From: Flavobacterium oreochromis
GTDB lineage: Bacteria > Bacteroidota > Bacteroidia > Flavobacteriales > Flavobacteriaceae
Assembly: GCF_019565455.1 (NCBI RefSeq)
Contig: NZ_CP067377.1
Location: 1,928,001-1,992,000 of the forward strand
DNA length: 64,000 bases
Direction: 5' to 3'
A model generated the notes under the pieces. It worked only from the letters and a program-made list of their open reading frames with translations. It had not been told where the DNA came from and did no database searches. Made by a program: the position numbers and the translations under genes. Positions 9,972-19,114 of this stretch are shown piece by piece. The stretch's first letter is position 1, and the number at the start of each line of letters is the position of its first letter.

Positions 9972-11255
9972 TACACTAAGGTTATGTTAGCTTCAAAAAT
10001 TAAAATCTGCTCCTCAGACAATTCATTAATGTATGTCAATAATGTTTCGTCTTTATTCGTAGACTTAGCCTTAGTAGATCCTACAGCTGTATTGATAGCA
10101 CTTACAACAGACGATTTAGTATAGTTCTTAGAGTTGTATGCAAATCCAGCATCGCCTTCTGTTTGAACGTCTGTCACGGCTTCTTCGCAATTCATAATAT
10201 AAATTGCATCGATATTCTGAATTACAGGTAAAACTAAAGCCTGTGAAGTCGTAAACTCCTTAATAGGGTTGTTCTCGTGGTATTTAGATACTAAAATAAA
10301 ATCATCCACTTTAGCATAATCAACCCCTTGTACCTTGAATGTTTCTTCTGCCAACTTACCATAGGTTAGCGTACCTACGTTTAAATCAGTTAAGAACACA
10401 ACAGCATTTGAAGCCCAAGGTGTATATGAACTTCTTTTACCGTCTTTCTCGGTGATGATAGATCTATTCACAATCTTGATTTCTACTTGATACGATGCAG
10501 ATAAAAACTCGTTAGCAGCACTTACGTTAGGAACCGACGGGATATTTGTACCCGTGAAGCCTAAGAAAAAGGCATATTTCTCTTTAACCTGCGCATTAGA
10601 ACGAAACTTATTAAATGTCGTTTTATCCATCATGATGTAACGCACTACGTTACTATGTTTATCTCTTGCTTTGTCAATCACTCTATCGATATCATCAATA
10701 GGCTTTGCCTTAGGATCCGACCAAGGAATGACAACCCCATATTTGTTTGCTTCTGGGTGTTCAAAATTAATTCTAATCCCTAAACCAGGGTTTTTCTCGT
10801 CTGTAATAACTGTGAGCCCAGTAGACAATGATTCTAGGAACATTGCCTCTAATCGTTCGTAGATACCTTGAACCACTCTTTCCGAGTCTTTAAACAATTT
10901 TTTGAATATCTCGCCATCACCTGCGTTGGTAGCAATCAAGATATTCAACTCGTTCATTTGAGTTTCGTTAAGCGATAGAGCCATTCCTAATTTTGGAATT
11001 TCACCATCCGCTTTTCGTAATGAATCACGTCTTTTTAATGGTAGCGAACTATCCATCGCTACTATATCAGCAGAAACCGCTACGTTGTTTACTGACAACG
11101 AATTCCATCTAAGAGTTGGGGAAAACTCTTTAGTTAACATTTCACGATGTAAGTACGTAAGTGGTGAGTTACTCCCGTTGATTTTTTTCAACAACCTTTG
11201 ATACTGCCATCGGAAAATATTTATCGACCCATTGAGGGAATAATGATTTTTGCAT
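9971..11255 (-). CDS. Major capsid protein (lambda E-like), N-terminal frameshift
   Basis: The long frame gives 407 residues (9971-11194). The frame just upstream starts at ATG 11255 (MQKSLFPQWVDKYFP) and would fuse to it as ...VVEKINGSNSP if the T7 run at 11182-11188 had six bases, giving about 428 residues. The C-terminal half, with YTPWASNAVVFLTD and GTLTYGKLAEE, matches the style of the phage lambda gpE capsid family. It follows scaffold and decoration genes, the usual order. The last 60 residues (from about TDVQTEGDAGFAYNSKN) may be a surface extension. Confidence 0.82.
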
Positions 11256-11261
11256 AATAAA

Positions 11262-11660
11262 TTAGTCTTTAGTAAAAATAATGTGTGTTAAAGCTGTTTT
11301 TGCTTCTGCTGGAATAGCAGGTAATCCATAATTAACCGCAGCTGCCTCGTTAATTTCTCCGCCTACAACCACTGAGGCAAAAGGCTTTGTCTTCAAGATT
11401 GATGCTTTTAAAATACCTTTATAAGCATAGCCCGATGGTAAAGACTCATAATTACCGCTTACGATAAGCAATAGTTTCATGTCTCCGCTGGTTGTGTTCT
11501 GGATTACAATTCTTCCAGCTTTCAACACTTCGTCCGCAACTCCCGTCACGTCTAGTGTTTTTCCACCAGGAATATCATGTGTAGCTTTTCTCACAATGAT
11601 ATCATCGAAAGTAGTATCTACCTGTACTGGTGTGTTGTTTAAATTTGCTGTTGTTGCCAT
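11262..11660 (-). CDS. Putative capsid decoration protein
   Basis: 132 residues, MATTANLNNTPVQVDTT onward, Gly/Val/Ala-rich and beta-strand dominated. It lies between the scaffold candidate and the major capsid gene, where lambda-like phages encode their head decoration protein. The stretch YKGILKASILKTKPFASVVVGGEINEAA looks like a decoration fold but I cannot confirm the family by eye. Confidence 0.6.
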   Translation of the reverse strand: MATTANLNNTPVQVDTTFDDIIVRKATHDIPGGKTLDVTGVADEVLKAGRIVIQNTTSGDMKLLLIVSGNYESLPSGYAYKGILKASILKTKPFASVVVGGEINEAAAVNYGLPAIPAEAKTALTHIIFTKD

Positions 11661-11679
11661 TTCTTTTTTTAAAATAGGT

Positions 11680-12324
11680 TTACATTTCGTTTACAAACTT
11701 CTCTACCAATTTCTCGTCAACTGATCCGTTTGGATTCCCACTACCTGCTGGTCCAGAATAACCTGTGTTATTAGCTGCTGTTTGTGATAAAACAGCGTAC
11801 TCTTCTTCTAGTGATTTTACTTGATCTTCGATAGCTGTTTCTGAATTCAAGTCAATTCTGTTTAGCCAGCTAGTCTTGATAGTATCAGGCATCTTGTTTA
11901 AGGTATTTGATTTTGAAAACAATTCTGATGCGGTGACTCTTTTGGTTTCAAGTACCTTTCCTGTCTTAATAGCTTCTATTTCCTCAAGTGTTTTTTGGTT
12001 TGAAGAAATCAGCTGTTTCGCCCATTCAGGGATATCCTCTTTTGGCGGTGTAGGAGCAGGTAGGTCTTGTGGAGACACAGGTGTCTTTGGTTCTTTTTGT
12101 TTAGATTCAAGAGTTCTGAGTCTATCGTCATCTTTTGCGATTTCCTCAATACTTAAGATCTGATTAAAATCATTAATCACATCATCAATTGCCGAGTCGT
12201 CTGCATCGTCGGCTGGTTTGGTTGCGAGTTTATCCGCTAGTGCGTCTAACCTCTTTTGTGACAGGTTAGCCTTAGGGAATAACGCCTTAAGTCTTTCGAT
12301 CACTTTTACTTTAGGAACTGCCAT
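11680..12324 (-). CDS. Putative capsid scaffolding protein
   Basis: About 214 residues if started at the ATG at 12322-12324 (MAVPKVKVIERLKALFP); an upstream ATG at 12360 would add 12 residues and is less likely. The chain is helical and strongly charged, with a Pro-rich linker (SPQDLPAPTPPKEDIP) and a coiled-coil segment, typical of scaffold proteins. It sits between portal and capsid genes. No protease domain is visible. Function inferred from composition and order. Confidence 0.6.
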   Translation of the reverse strand: MAVPKVKVIERLKALFPKANLSQKRLDALADKLATKPADDADDSAIDDVINDFNQILSIEEIAKDDDRLRTLESKQKEPKTPVSPQDLPAPTPPKEDIPEWAKQLISSNQKTLEEIEAIKTGKVLETKRVTASELFSKSNTLNKMPDTIKTSWLNRIDLNSETAIEDQVKSLEEEYAVLSQTAANNTGYSGPAGSGNPNGSVDEKLVEKFVNEM

Positions 12325-12408
12325 TTTGATAGGTTTTGAAATTGATAAATTAAAGTACAAATATATTATTTTAATTTAGACTAAATAAAAATAAGAACGC
12401 AAAAAAAA

Positions 12409-13830
12409 TTAAGCAACAACTGATTTATCATTCTTAATTTCTTCTAATTCAGAAGCGTTATCATCTGTTTGGTTCAACTTGCCTACCGCTGTTTTCTTAC
12501 TCATTATGCCTGATTGAACTGCCGTAGAGGTAGTTTCCACCAATTCTTTCAAGTCGTCTGGAAGGATAGAATTAAAAATGACATCAAAATATAAAGTTGT
12601 AGCTTCTTTTGACAATGATTGATTTGTAGTGGTGATAACTCCACCAATCATAATATTAATAATTCGCTCAATCATAGTTCTATTGTCACCTTCGTTGCTG
12701 TAGGCCTTGATTATAGCGTCAAGAAACATTAATTTCATGGCTACGCCAGACACACTTCCTATTCCCTTTACATTGTCAAATGAAGTGTTTGGTGTGTTGC
12801 TGATGCTATACACCAATGAAAGTAAACTTTCAATTTCTAGCTTACTTCGATCAACGGAATTGTTAGCTGTTAAGAATTCAGCTTTTCCGTGTATTGGCTT
12901 GTTTGTGTCTTCATCTACTTTGATCGGGAAATGCAACACCTTACCTGTATCATCTTTCTCAGGGAACGATTTAATTTCTCCAAAAATCTGTAATAAAGGA
13001 TAAGCAGTATAGTCGTTTGATGCGCCTAACTTCGATAAGGTAGTCTCTAATCTATCGATCAGTTCTTTAACATCGAACCATTCAGGTTCATCTTGACTAA
13101 CATAAACTATAGGGATTCTATCAAATCCGTGAGGTTTAGGAGTGTCTGAATACGCTAATTTTCCTGTTTCAGTGGATAATTTATGACAATTTTTTTCATC
13201 CCAAATCTCGATGTTTATAATTTCCTTCCCCTCAGAATTGAAAGTTGAATATTCCCACATAAACAACGTCATGTTACCAGAAGCATCGAAGAAAGGAGTC
13301 ATTTTTCCTGTATTGTTATCTAGTAACTTAGATTTGATTTCTTTAGCTTGACTTTTTATCCCAATTTTAGCAAGCATTTTGCTAAGTATAGACGATGGAC
13401 CAATGTCTTTTATATACAATTGTAAAGCTCCTTGGGTTTCTGATTTCTTAAGCAGGACCAGTTTTTGAATTAAGGAATCAATTCTGTTAACTTTCCATAA
13501 CTGAGCTATAAGCTTTGACAAATTATTATCTTCAGAAGGAACCAGTGTAACAGGTTTTCCGACTTCAAACGAAACAGAAGTCGTGACTATTTTCTTAGGG
13601 AAGTTTATCGGTATGCGAACAGCTTTCACAAGCCTTTTTTTTGTTCCAGTACCTGCCATCTTATCTTTTTGAATATTGGCTACTTGCGTATCTCTGACGC
13701 TTCGGTCGTGTTGTTTGTATTCTTTTTGATACTTGGATATCTCCTCTATATTTTTACCTGTAGCTCTTATTTTTTCAACTGCCTTTTCAGGTTCAGTTAG
13801 CAATAATTGTAGTAATATTTCTTTTTCCAT
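12409..13830 (-). CDS. Phage portal protein (SPP1 gp6-like)
   Basis: 473 residues. Portal proteins form the dodecameric ring at the capsid vertex through which DNA is packaged. The N-terminal helices, the segment RIPINFPKKIVTTSVSFEVG, the central GFDRIPIVYV and the later NTPNTSFDNVKGIGSVSGVA (loop with conserved SG) match the SPP1 gp6-type portal family. The ATG lies three bases after the reconstructed terL stop. The frame is complete. Confidence 0.85.
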   Translation of the reverse strand: MEKEILLQLLLTEPEKAVEKIRATGKNIEEISKYQKEYKQHDRSVRDTQVANIQKDKMAGTGTKKRLVKAVRIPINFPKKIVTTSVSFEVGKPVTLVPSEDNNLSKLIAQLWKVNRIDSLIQKLVLLKKSETQGALQLYIKDIGPSSILSKMLAKIGIKSQAKEIKSKLLDNNTGKMTPFFDASGNMTLFMWEYSTFNSEGKEIINIEIWDEKNCHKLSTETGKLAYSDTPKPHGFDRIPIVYVSQDEPEWFDVKELIDRLETTLSKLGASNDYTAYPLLQIFGEIKSFPEKDDTGKVLHFPIKVDEDTNKPIHGKAEFLTANNSVDRSKLEIESLLSLVYSISNTPNTSFDNVKGIGSVSGVAMKLMFLDAIIKAYSNEGDNRTMIERIINIMIGGVITTTNQSLSKEATTLYFDVIFNSILPDDLKELVETTSTAVQSGIMSKKTAVGKLNQTDDNASELEEIKNDKSVVA

Positions 13831-13832
13831 AG

Positions 13833-15287
13833 TTAGTAATTTATGTTTTCAATATCTTCTTCGGACGAATCGTAAATAGTTGAAGGTTGGTTATACGCAA
13901 TATGTGCGTATCTAGCGGCATCCCAAAAATGATTGAACTTGTCTAACGGTTGGTTTACTACCATACCTGCTATTTCTCGCATTTTATAATTTTCTTGTTC
14001 CTTTTTATTAATCCATATAGTCTATTTTTTACAATATGAATTTTCTTTTTTTCATCGAGTTGACCCAATAGAGGACTCCTTTTGTTTTGCTTATTTTAAA
14101 AGCTTTTTTCCATCCTAATTTTTTCAAACCCTTCACCATTTCTATAGTGCCTTTTGATTCACTTGTGTACTTGTCAGAACTATCACAGGCTACTATAGCG
14201 TCTTTATCTATTTTAGCAGCTACGAAGAAATCTGCTAAATCACTTTCAGTTTCTATAGGTTGATAACAAAGGGCTTCAATCCATATGTTTTTTTCGTCCT
14301 CTGCATATTTTACCGTGGCATTCGGATCTGTTGTAAATCCAAAATCATTACCATAGATGTAAGTCATATCATCTGGGAACTTGTCTATCCATTCTACATA
14401 TGAGAATATTATTCCTTTCATGGTACCACGCAAGCCTAAACCATACACTTTCCACATATATTCATCAGCGGTCCCGTTATCAATATTATCAGGGTGTGGA
14501 GGAGGTATATTGGTTTTGGAAATTGGTTCAACCTTATTTGTAAGCTTATTGTAACAACAGATAATATTGTCTTTGACCATATACGAACCTTGTTTCCACG
14601 GTTCATACGATAGAATCTTGTTTCTTTCCTGTATTGATATGTGTTTGTTTTGCTTGTAAGTCGTTCTTAAGAAAGCAATATCAGGGCGTTTCAATACCTT
14701 ATCAAAGAACCAGTGTTCTGTTACTGAGGGGTTGTAGTCGGCCCACCAGAATTTACGACAGCGCATTTCTGATTGATCGAACACGTGGTTATCAATAAAC
14801 ATGATTTCATTGAAAAGGCATAATCGCAACTCGATCCGTGCTTACCATCACCAAGGAAATAAATAGTGCTTTTGTTTATCTTGAAGCTCTTAATCTCTTT
14901 GGCTTGATTAAAGGGGTTAGGCAAACCGTAATCATCTAATCGTCTTTTGAAGTCGTCGTATAACGTGGTCTTGAATTCGTTGTATGTTTCTCTATAGATG
15001 TTGATAGTACAACCTTTCAGTTCAATGTACATACATAGCCAAATGATAATATCAACCCCCGACCATGTTTTTCCCGAACGCGACGAACCTTCAAGTGCTA
15101 CACCTCTATAGCCTGCTAATAGATGTCCCTCCTCATTGTATTTCTGATCCTGGATAGACTTCTGTAACAGCAAGAAGTTAGGGTTAGTATGCTCGTCTGT
15201 AGTGATAAGCCTGTCTCGCTTAATATAAAGTTCTCGTTTCTCTAGTAGCGATTCAAGTTCTAATATTTCAGCTTCGGTCAAACTCAT
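13833..15287 (-). CDS. terL: Terminase large subunit, frame broken at several points
   Basis: Three pieces make one gene. 14721-15287 holds the ATPase: Walker A GSSRSGKTW at residues 67-75. 14029-14829 holds the nuclease: YGNDFGFTTDPNA and IVACDSSDK are the RNase H-like acidic motifs. 13833-14028 encodes the C-terminus (MREIAGMVVNQPLDKFNHFW, WDAARYAH). The first break is at the A4 at 14813-14816, where one more base restores FFNEI. The second and probably third lie near 14000-14030. The product packages DNA with the portal and small subunit. The gene begins in an ATGA overlap with the small gene upstream. Confidence 0.88.
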
Positions 15288-15497
15288 TTGTCAAATACTA
15301 GGTGTTTTTTTTCTATCAAATAAGCAACGGTTAACATCACATTATCTCGTTCTTTTTTGATAGCTTTGATTTTTTTTCAATGATAAGGTTGTACTCGTTG
15401 ATAAGGTTGTTATAATTCGATATTACTTTCTTTGTAGCTTCCTAGATTCTTTTTTCTTGTCAGCTCGTTTTTTAAAGTAGTTGTTCAGAAATTTCAT
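15284..15497 (-). CDS. Small basic coiled-coil protein before terL, frameshifted
   Basis: A reconstructed gene of about 70 residues: MKFLNNYFKKRADKKKES at 15497, then VISNYNNLINEYNLIIEKK, then IKAIKKERDNVMLTVAYLIE to TGA at 15284. The T8 run at 15370-15377 needs one more base, and a second shift near 15430 is needed. The ATGA overlap with terL supports it being a real gene. It starts inside the preceding gene. No family recognised; the product would be charged and helical. Low certainty because two corrections are required. Confidence 0.35.
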
Positions 15498-15666
15498 GCT
15501 GTTTCTCAGTTTTATCGTAAATAAATACGTCATTATCTTTCAGATAAATACACATTTTATCGTCCTTTGATGCTTCGGCATAATCTTTCAATGCGTTACC
15601 AATTAACTCAGTGTTGTCAGTTTCTACCGAGTCCACGTATATTTTTCCTCCCTCTATAGTTATCAT
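15472..15666 (-). CDS. Small acidic phage protein, first gene of the second late operon
   Basis: 64 residues (MITIEGGKIYVDSVETD...). It begins 13 bases downstream of a TAATTTTG box, so it is the first gene expressed from the late promoter at 15679-15720 and precedes terL. No family recognised. The first half suggests a small beta hairpin protein. Confidence 0.6.
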   Translation of the reverse strand: MITIEGGKIYVDSVETDNTELIGNALKDYAEASKDDKMCIYLKDNDVFIYDKTEKQHEISEQLL

Positions 15667-15678
15667 AATATTTTTTTA

Positions 15679-15720
15679 ACAAAATTAATACTATATATTA
15701 TTAAATAGTAAAATATACTA
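15679..15720 (-). promoter_or_regulatory. Late promoter with inverted-repeat operator, copy 1
   Basis: On the reverse strand a 27-base block (15720-15694) is followed by six variable bases and then TAATTTTGT (15687-15679). TAATTTTG fits the Bacteroidota -7 consensus TAnnTTTG. The block contains the dyad TAGTA-N5-TACTA at 15706-15720. The same 27 bases with the same spacing occur at 17955-17996. It drives the structural operon starting with the gene at 15666. Confidence 0.7.
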
Positions 15721-16179
15721 TTTATTTGATAATTTTTTTTGCATTTCAGCTTTAGCAAGAAGTTGGTCTATTCTAGCATCTAAATCCTCTCTTGACTCTA
15801 CAACTATAGGTTTATCAGAGTCTCCTTGAATTATATGTCTAGTTATAGGGTATAGTGATTCTAGTTTATTTATTTCCTTTATATAGTTCAAATAAACTTG
15901 CATTCCTTTCGGTGTATTTTGAAACTCCGATTTCATGTTGCGGAGTTTCTGTTTTATTTCCGCAATTCTAAGACTTCTTTTTTGTTCAATCGTAGCCTCT
16001 TCATTTTCATGCCATGCTAAGTAAGCTTTTCTTAGCAAGTTTTTAGCTTGGCGTCTGCCAATATCCCAATCTGATTGCTCAATATTTTTGAGAATCAGAT
16101 AATCAGGAACACCATTCAAGATCCAGCCTTGAATGGTGAAAACCCTTTTTTCCGTTTCTATCTTCGTGCTTTTAGCCAT
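15718..16179 (-). CDS. terS: Terminase small subunit
   Basis: 153 residues. The N-terminal part has a helix-turn-helix-like segment (VPDYLILKNI ... WDIGRRQAKNLLRKAY) as in small terminases that bind the packaging site. A central coiled coil follows (IAEIKQKLRNMKSEFQ, VYLNYIKEINKLESLYP) and a charged C-terminus. It starts inside the end of the 78-residue gene upstream and ends at the operator of the next late promoter. Its position two small genes before terL supports the call. Confidence 0.75.
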   Translation of the reverse strand: MAKSTKIETEKRVFTIQGWILNGVPDYLILKNIEQSDWDIGRRQAKNLLRKAYLAWHENEEATIEQKRSLRIAEIKQKLRNMKSEFQNTPKGMQVYLNYIKEINKLESLYPITRHIIQGDSDKPIVVESREDLDARIDQLLAKAEMQKKLSNK

Positions 16180-16408
16180 TTGGGAACATTCGTTTGATTA
16201 CGGCAATATGTCGGCTTAGTTCTGTGATTCTATCGCGCAACTTAATCGCTTCTTTTTCTCTTAAAATTCTAATATCTGAATCAGTGTCTAATAAGGAATT
16301 GTTTTCGTAGGCCTTCAAAGCGTTTTCATTAATTACCTTCTCATCGTCTAGGTATGATATTATTGTTGTTACCATTTCTCTTATGCATTCTTCATTGGTT
16401 AACGCCAT
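16172..16408 (-). CDS. Small helical phage protein, unknown
   Basis: 78 residues, MALTNEECIREMVTTIISY onward, helical and charged. It lies between the methyltransferase and terS and overlaps terS by eight bases, so it is expressed from the first late promoter. No family recognised. Confidence 0.55.
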   Translation of the reverse strand: MALTNEECIREMVTTIISYLDDEKVINENALKAYENNSLLDTDSDIRILREKEAIKLRDRITELSRHIAVIKRMFPNG

Positions 16409-16464
16409 TTTTGACTAGGTTTAATTTAATGGCGTAAAAATAACCAAACCTATTTATTTATGTT

Positions 16465-17925
16465 TTAAAAAACCGTTTCTACTTCCTCTGTTGCTTCAAG
16501 CTCGCCAAGGTTAAGTTCTGGGAAATTATCTTTGATTTTTTTCGGATCACCTTTATAAAACACAAGGATATTTTGATGCATTTTACCTACCTTTCGACCA
16601 TTATTAAATTGGCGTCTTACTCTAATAGCTAAGGAACCAGCTACGTTTACAAGTATCATTTCGTTGTAAAGTTCCATGCCAGCTTCTTTAAACGCTTGAA
16701 TAGTATCGCTTACAAAATTGTAGTAAAACCCTTTTTTGTCTCTAACATCACCAACTACAAAGCACGCAAAGCGGTCGTCTTTGAGTTTGGCGACTGATTT
16801 TTTAATGATAGAAAAATATACTTCCTTAAAGTATTTGTAGTCCATGTTAGACAAGTCTTTCGCATCATCGCTATATTTTTCTAAATCAGCATAAGGAGGA
16901 CAGCTATACACAAAGTCAGCATTCATCGATATTCTATCAAGTACTTCGTTACTATCGCCAATATTATAATGCACGTCTTTGAGGGATAATTCTCTAACTT
17001 GCTTTCTGTTTGCCTCTACCTGGTCCGCTCTTAAATCAATTCCCTCATAGAAATACCCTAGAATTCCTGCAACTGCACCACGAACTGAACCGCCAGCAAA
17101 TGGATCCAATATCTTTCCACCATCAGGGCAAAACCAACGATACGATAATTCACAAAGAACGGGGTCGAATATACTAGCACCTTCAAAAACGTGCATCCCT
17201 TTTTTCTTTGCATAATCTATTGTTTCATCCCAGTTTGGCTCTCGGCTCAATGCTTCACGCATTTTGTTTCTTAACTCATAAATAGCGGTTGATTGTCCAC
17301 TTTTAGCAATTAACTCAACATCTTCTCTGCTTTCTTGTGAGTTGAATAATGTAGACCATTTTCTTTTTCGAGCTTGCCATTCACCATTTCTAGTATCTAA
17401 AACAGAGAAAGGAGGGATTAGAAAGCTTTCTTTTAACGAACTAGGAACGCGTTCTTCTTGCAAAGGATTCTCGTCTTTGTTTAGAAGACCTTGAAATGCA
17501 ATATCATCAAAGTCTGGAATGTTAATCATTTCAGCTAAGTCTGGAAAGTCTAGCTCAAAATTTTGGACAAACTCTAAAAGGCCTTGTTCTGTTATTTTAG
17601 CGTAACTTGAAGAGTAGATTAACACTAACTCGGCAGCTTCTTTTTTTGAGGCACAATCTATAAATGTCGCTGGTAACAACTCAGGTACATCTAAACCTGA
17701 TTCTGAAAGTTTAACAAGGTCTAAATATCTGTGCTTGCCATCTAAACAATAGATGGTTCCATTTTCTTCCCAGACCTTAAAAGGGTCTGCAAATTGATAT
17801 TTAAGCAATGATTCTTGAAGCTTCTTATCAGAAGAGCCTATCCATTCCTTGAAGTTTGGTTGTTGAATGAATTGTAACTCCTTCCATTGTATTAATCTTG
17901 TAGCTATTACTTTGTTTCCTATCAC
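16465..17925 (-). CDS. ParB-domain DNA methyltransferase
   Basis: About 486 residues from a GTG at 17923-17925; the longer TTG start at 17958 would lie on the promoter -7 box and is unlikely. Residues near 10-75 form a ParB/sulfiredoxin-like domain (LLKYQFADPFKVWEENG, LDGKHRYLDL). The C-terminal half is an amino-methyltransferase with the SAM-binding motif DPFAGGSVRG and the catalytic VYSCPPYADL (PPY). Such fusions are common phage DNA-modification enzymes that protect genomes from host restriction. First gene of the first late operon. Target sequence and methylated base are unknown. Confidence 0.85.
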   Translation of the reverse strand: MIGNKVIATRLIQWKELQFIQQPNFKEWIGSSDKKLQESLLKYQFADPFKVWEENGTIYCLDGKHRYLDLVKLSESGLDVPELLPATFIDCASKKEAAELVLIYSSSYAKITEQGLLEFVQNFELDFPDLAEMINIPDFDDIAFQGLLNKDENPLQEERVPSSLKESFLIPPFSVLDTRNGEWQARKRKWSTLFNSQESREDVELIAKSGQSTAIYELRNKMREALSREPNWDETIDYAKKKGMHVFEGASIFDPVLCELSYRWFCPDGGKILDPFAGGSVRGAVAGILGYFYEGIDLRADQVEANRKQVRELSLKDVHYNIGDSNEVLDRISMNADFVYSCPPYADLEKYSDDAKDLSNMDYKYFKEVYFSIIKKSVAKLKDDRFACFVVGDVRDKKGFYYNFVSDTIQAFKEAGMELYNEMILVNVAGSLAIRVRRQFNNGRKVGKMHQNILVFYKGDPKKIKDNFPELNLGELEATEEVETVF

Positions 17926-17954
17926 TATATTTTGTTTTTTGGAATTATTATGAA

Positions 17955-17996
17955 ACAAAATTAGTAAATTATATTATTAAATAGTAAAATATACTA
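17955..17996 (-). promoter_or_regulatory. Late promoter with inverted-repeat operator, copy 2
   Basis: Reverse strand 17996-17970 is identical over 27 bases to 15720-15694, with the dyad TAGTA-N5-TACTA at 17982-17996, six variable bases, then TAATTTTGT at 17963-17955. The start of the methyltransferase is about 30 bases downstream. Confidence 0.7.
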
Positions 17997-18025
17997 AAAA
18001 AGCCACCTTAAAAAAGTGGCTTTTT
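17996..18025. terminator. Rho-independent terminator
   Basis: A-run plus GCCAC, a nine-base loop, GTGGC and five T. It ends the transcript of the gene at 18097-18477 and isolates the late promoter just downstream. The A-run gives some bidirectional character. Confidence 0.75.
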
Positions 18026-18096
18026 ATTGCATACTATACATTTGCTGTTTTTGAACAATCTGAAAGTGAAACAGCGTTTACAAAATTTAAACATAT

Positions 18097-18477
18097 TTAT
18101 TTAAAAGTTCCATATTGATATAAACCGACTACTCCGTCAAGAAACTGGATTTTATATGTTGACAATTCCATGTGTTTATCATCTGAATATCCTATTATTT
18201 TTCCTGTTCCACCTTTTTTATTGTAAGGATCAGAAGTTAAATTACGGCAGATTATCACCTCGGCACCTAATAAATAATCTGTATTTTTTTCTACTAGTTT
18301 ACCGTTTGCACCGGACATGATTAATCCTTCTACATGAGCGGTCTGTTCATCGTCGCAAGTAATTAGTATCGCGTTTTTGTGACTGTTGAATACGTAGTTA
18401 ATATTAGCTTTGTTTAAAGTGCCTGCTGCGAAAGTTAGGTCTAAATCTGTTTCTGGAATAAAAGTTAAAATTGTCAT
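18097..18477 (-). CDS. Phage protein of unknown function
   Basis: 126 residues, MTILTFIPETDLDLTFAAG onward. No membrane segment or signal peptide. Mixed alpha/beta, with ICRNLTSDPYNKKGGTGKIIGY resembling a small beta-barrel segment. It is a monocistron: a conserved leader element precedes it (18499-18518) and a terminator follows. No family recognised. Confidence 0.55.
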   Translation of the reverse strand: MTILTFIPETDLDLTFAAGTLNKANINYVFNSHKNAILITCDDEQTAHVEGLIMSGANGKLVEKNTDYLLGAEVIICRNLTSDPYNKKGGTGKIIGYSDDKHMELSTYKIQFLDGVVGLYQYGTFK

Positions 18478-18498
18478 ATTTATGCTTGTTAATTATAG

Positions 18499-18518
18499 AG
18501 CAATATTGGGTTGATAAT
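18499..18518 (-). promoter_or_regulatory. Leader element shared with 26497-26516, copy 1
   Basis: Reverse strand reads AATTATCAACCCAATATTGCT, containing the palindrome CAATATTG. The same sequence with one change lies at 26497-26516. Both lie 16-21 bases before a start codon and are followed by a TTAACAA stretch. Probably a regulator binding site or a leader RNA element. Confidence 0.45.
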
Positions 18519-18613
18519 TTTAGTTATTCAAGAAAAAATGGTTTTATTGATATTGTTTTTTGGATATATTAGCAGTTTTAAAAATCACAATAATTAACTA
18601 AAAACAAATTCTA

Positions 18614-19078
18614 ATGAGGACAATCGGAAACATTCTTTGGTACTTCCCTTTTTTGGGGTTTTTAACAGCAATTCTAACAATGTTATTTGGATTAATTTTA
18701 ACAGCAACTATAGTCGCTTCACCAATTGGCATTGGGCTTATGGAATATGGTAAATTCCTGTTAAAACCATTTGGAAATACAATGATAAGCAAAGACAAAC
18801 TTAATATTAAACAGAACACTTTGTGGGAAGCTTACTCTGCAATAGTGTCTATAATATATTTCCCACTTGGATTGTGTTTAGCTTGCTTTGCAATAACTCA
18901 AGTTTTTGCGCTTTGCTTTTCTATTGTAGGTATCCCTATAGCATTAGTAATAGCGAAGTCACTTCGAGTATTTTTGAATCCTGTAAATAAAAAATGTGTT
19001 CCTATTTCCGTAGCAGCAGAACTAGAAAACCGAAAAGGACAAATACAAGTCGATACTTATTTAAACAAAACATATTAA
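18614..19078 (+). CDS. YccF-family (DUF307) inner membrane protein
   Basis: 154 residues with repeated hydrophobic segments (near 8-35, 75-95 and 98-120) and the YccF-type phrases GNILWYFPFLG, SPIGIGLMEYGKF and CFSIVGIPIAL. YccF proteins are membrane proteins of unknown function. It is the first gene of a two-gene + strand cassette inside a long run of reverse-strand phage genes, so it is likely cargo expressed independently of the lytic programme. Confidence 0.8.
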   Translation: MRTIGNILWYFPFLGFLTAILTMLFGLILTATIVASPIGIGLMEYGKFLLKPFGNTMISKDKLNIKQNTLWEAYSAIVSIIYFPLGLCLACFAITQVFALCFSIVGIPIALVIAKSLRVFLNPVNKKCVPISVAAELENRKGQIQVDTYLNKTY

Positions 19079-19114
19079 TAATTCATTTTAAATAAACTTA
19101 AACAAACAGATTTT

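Noticed and set aside
17926..17958. TTG start at 17958 for the methyltransferase
   Set aside because: The codon overlaps the TAATTTTG -7 box of the shared late promoter, so the transcript could not include it. The GTG at 17925 is preferred.
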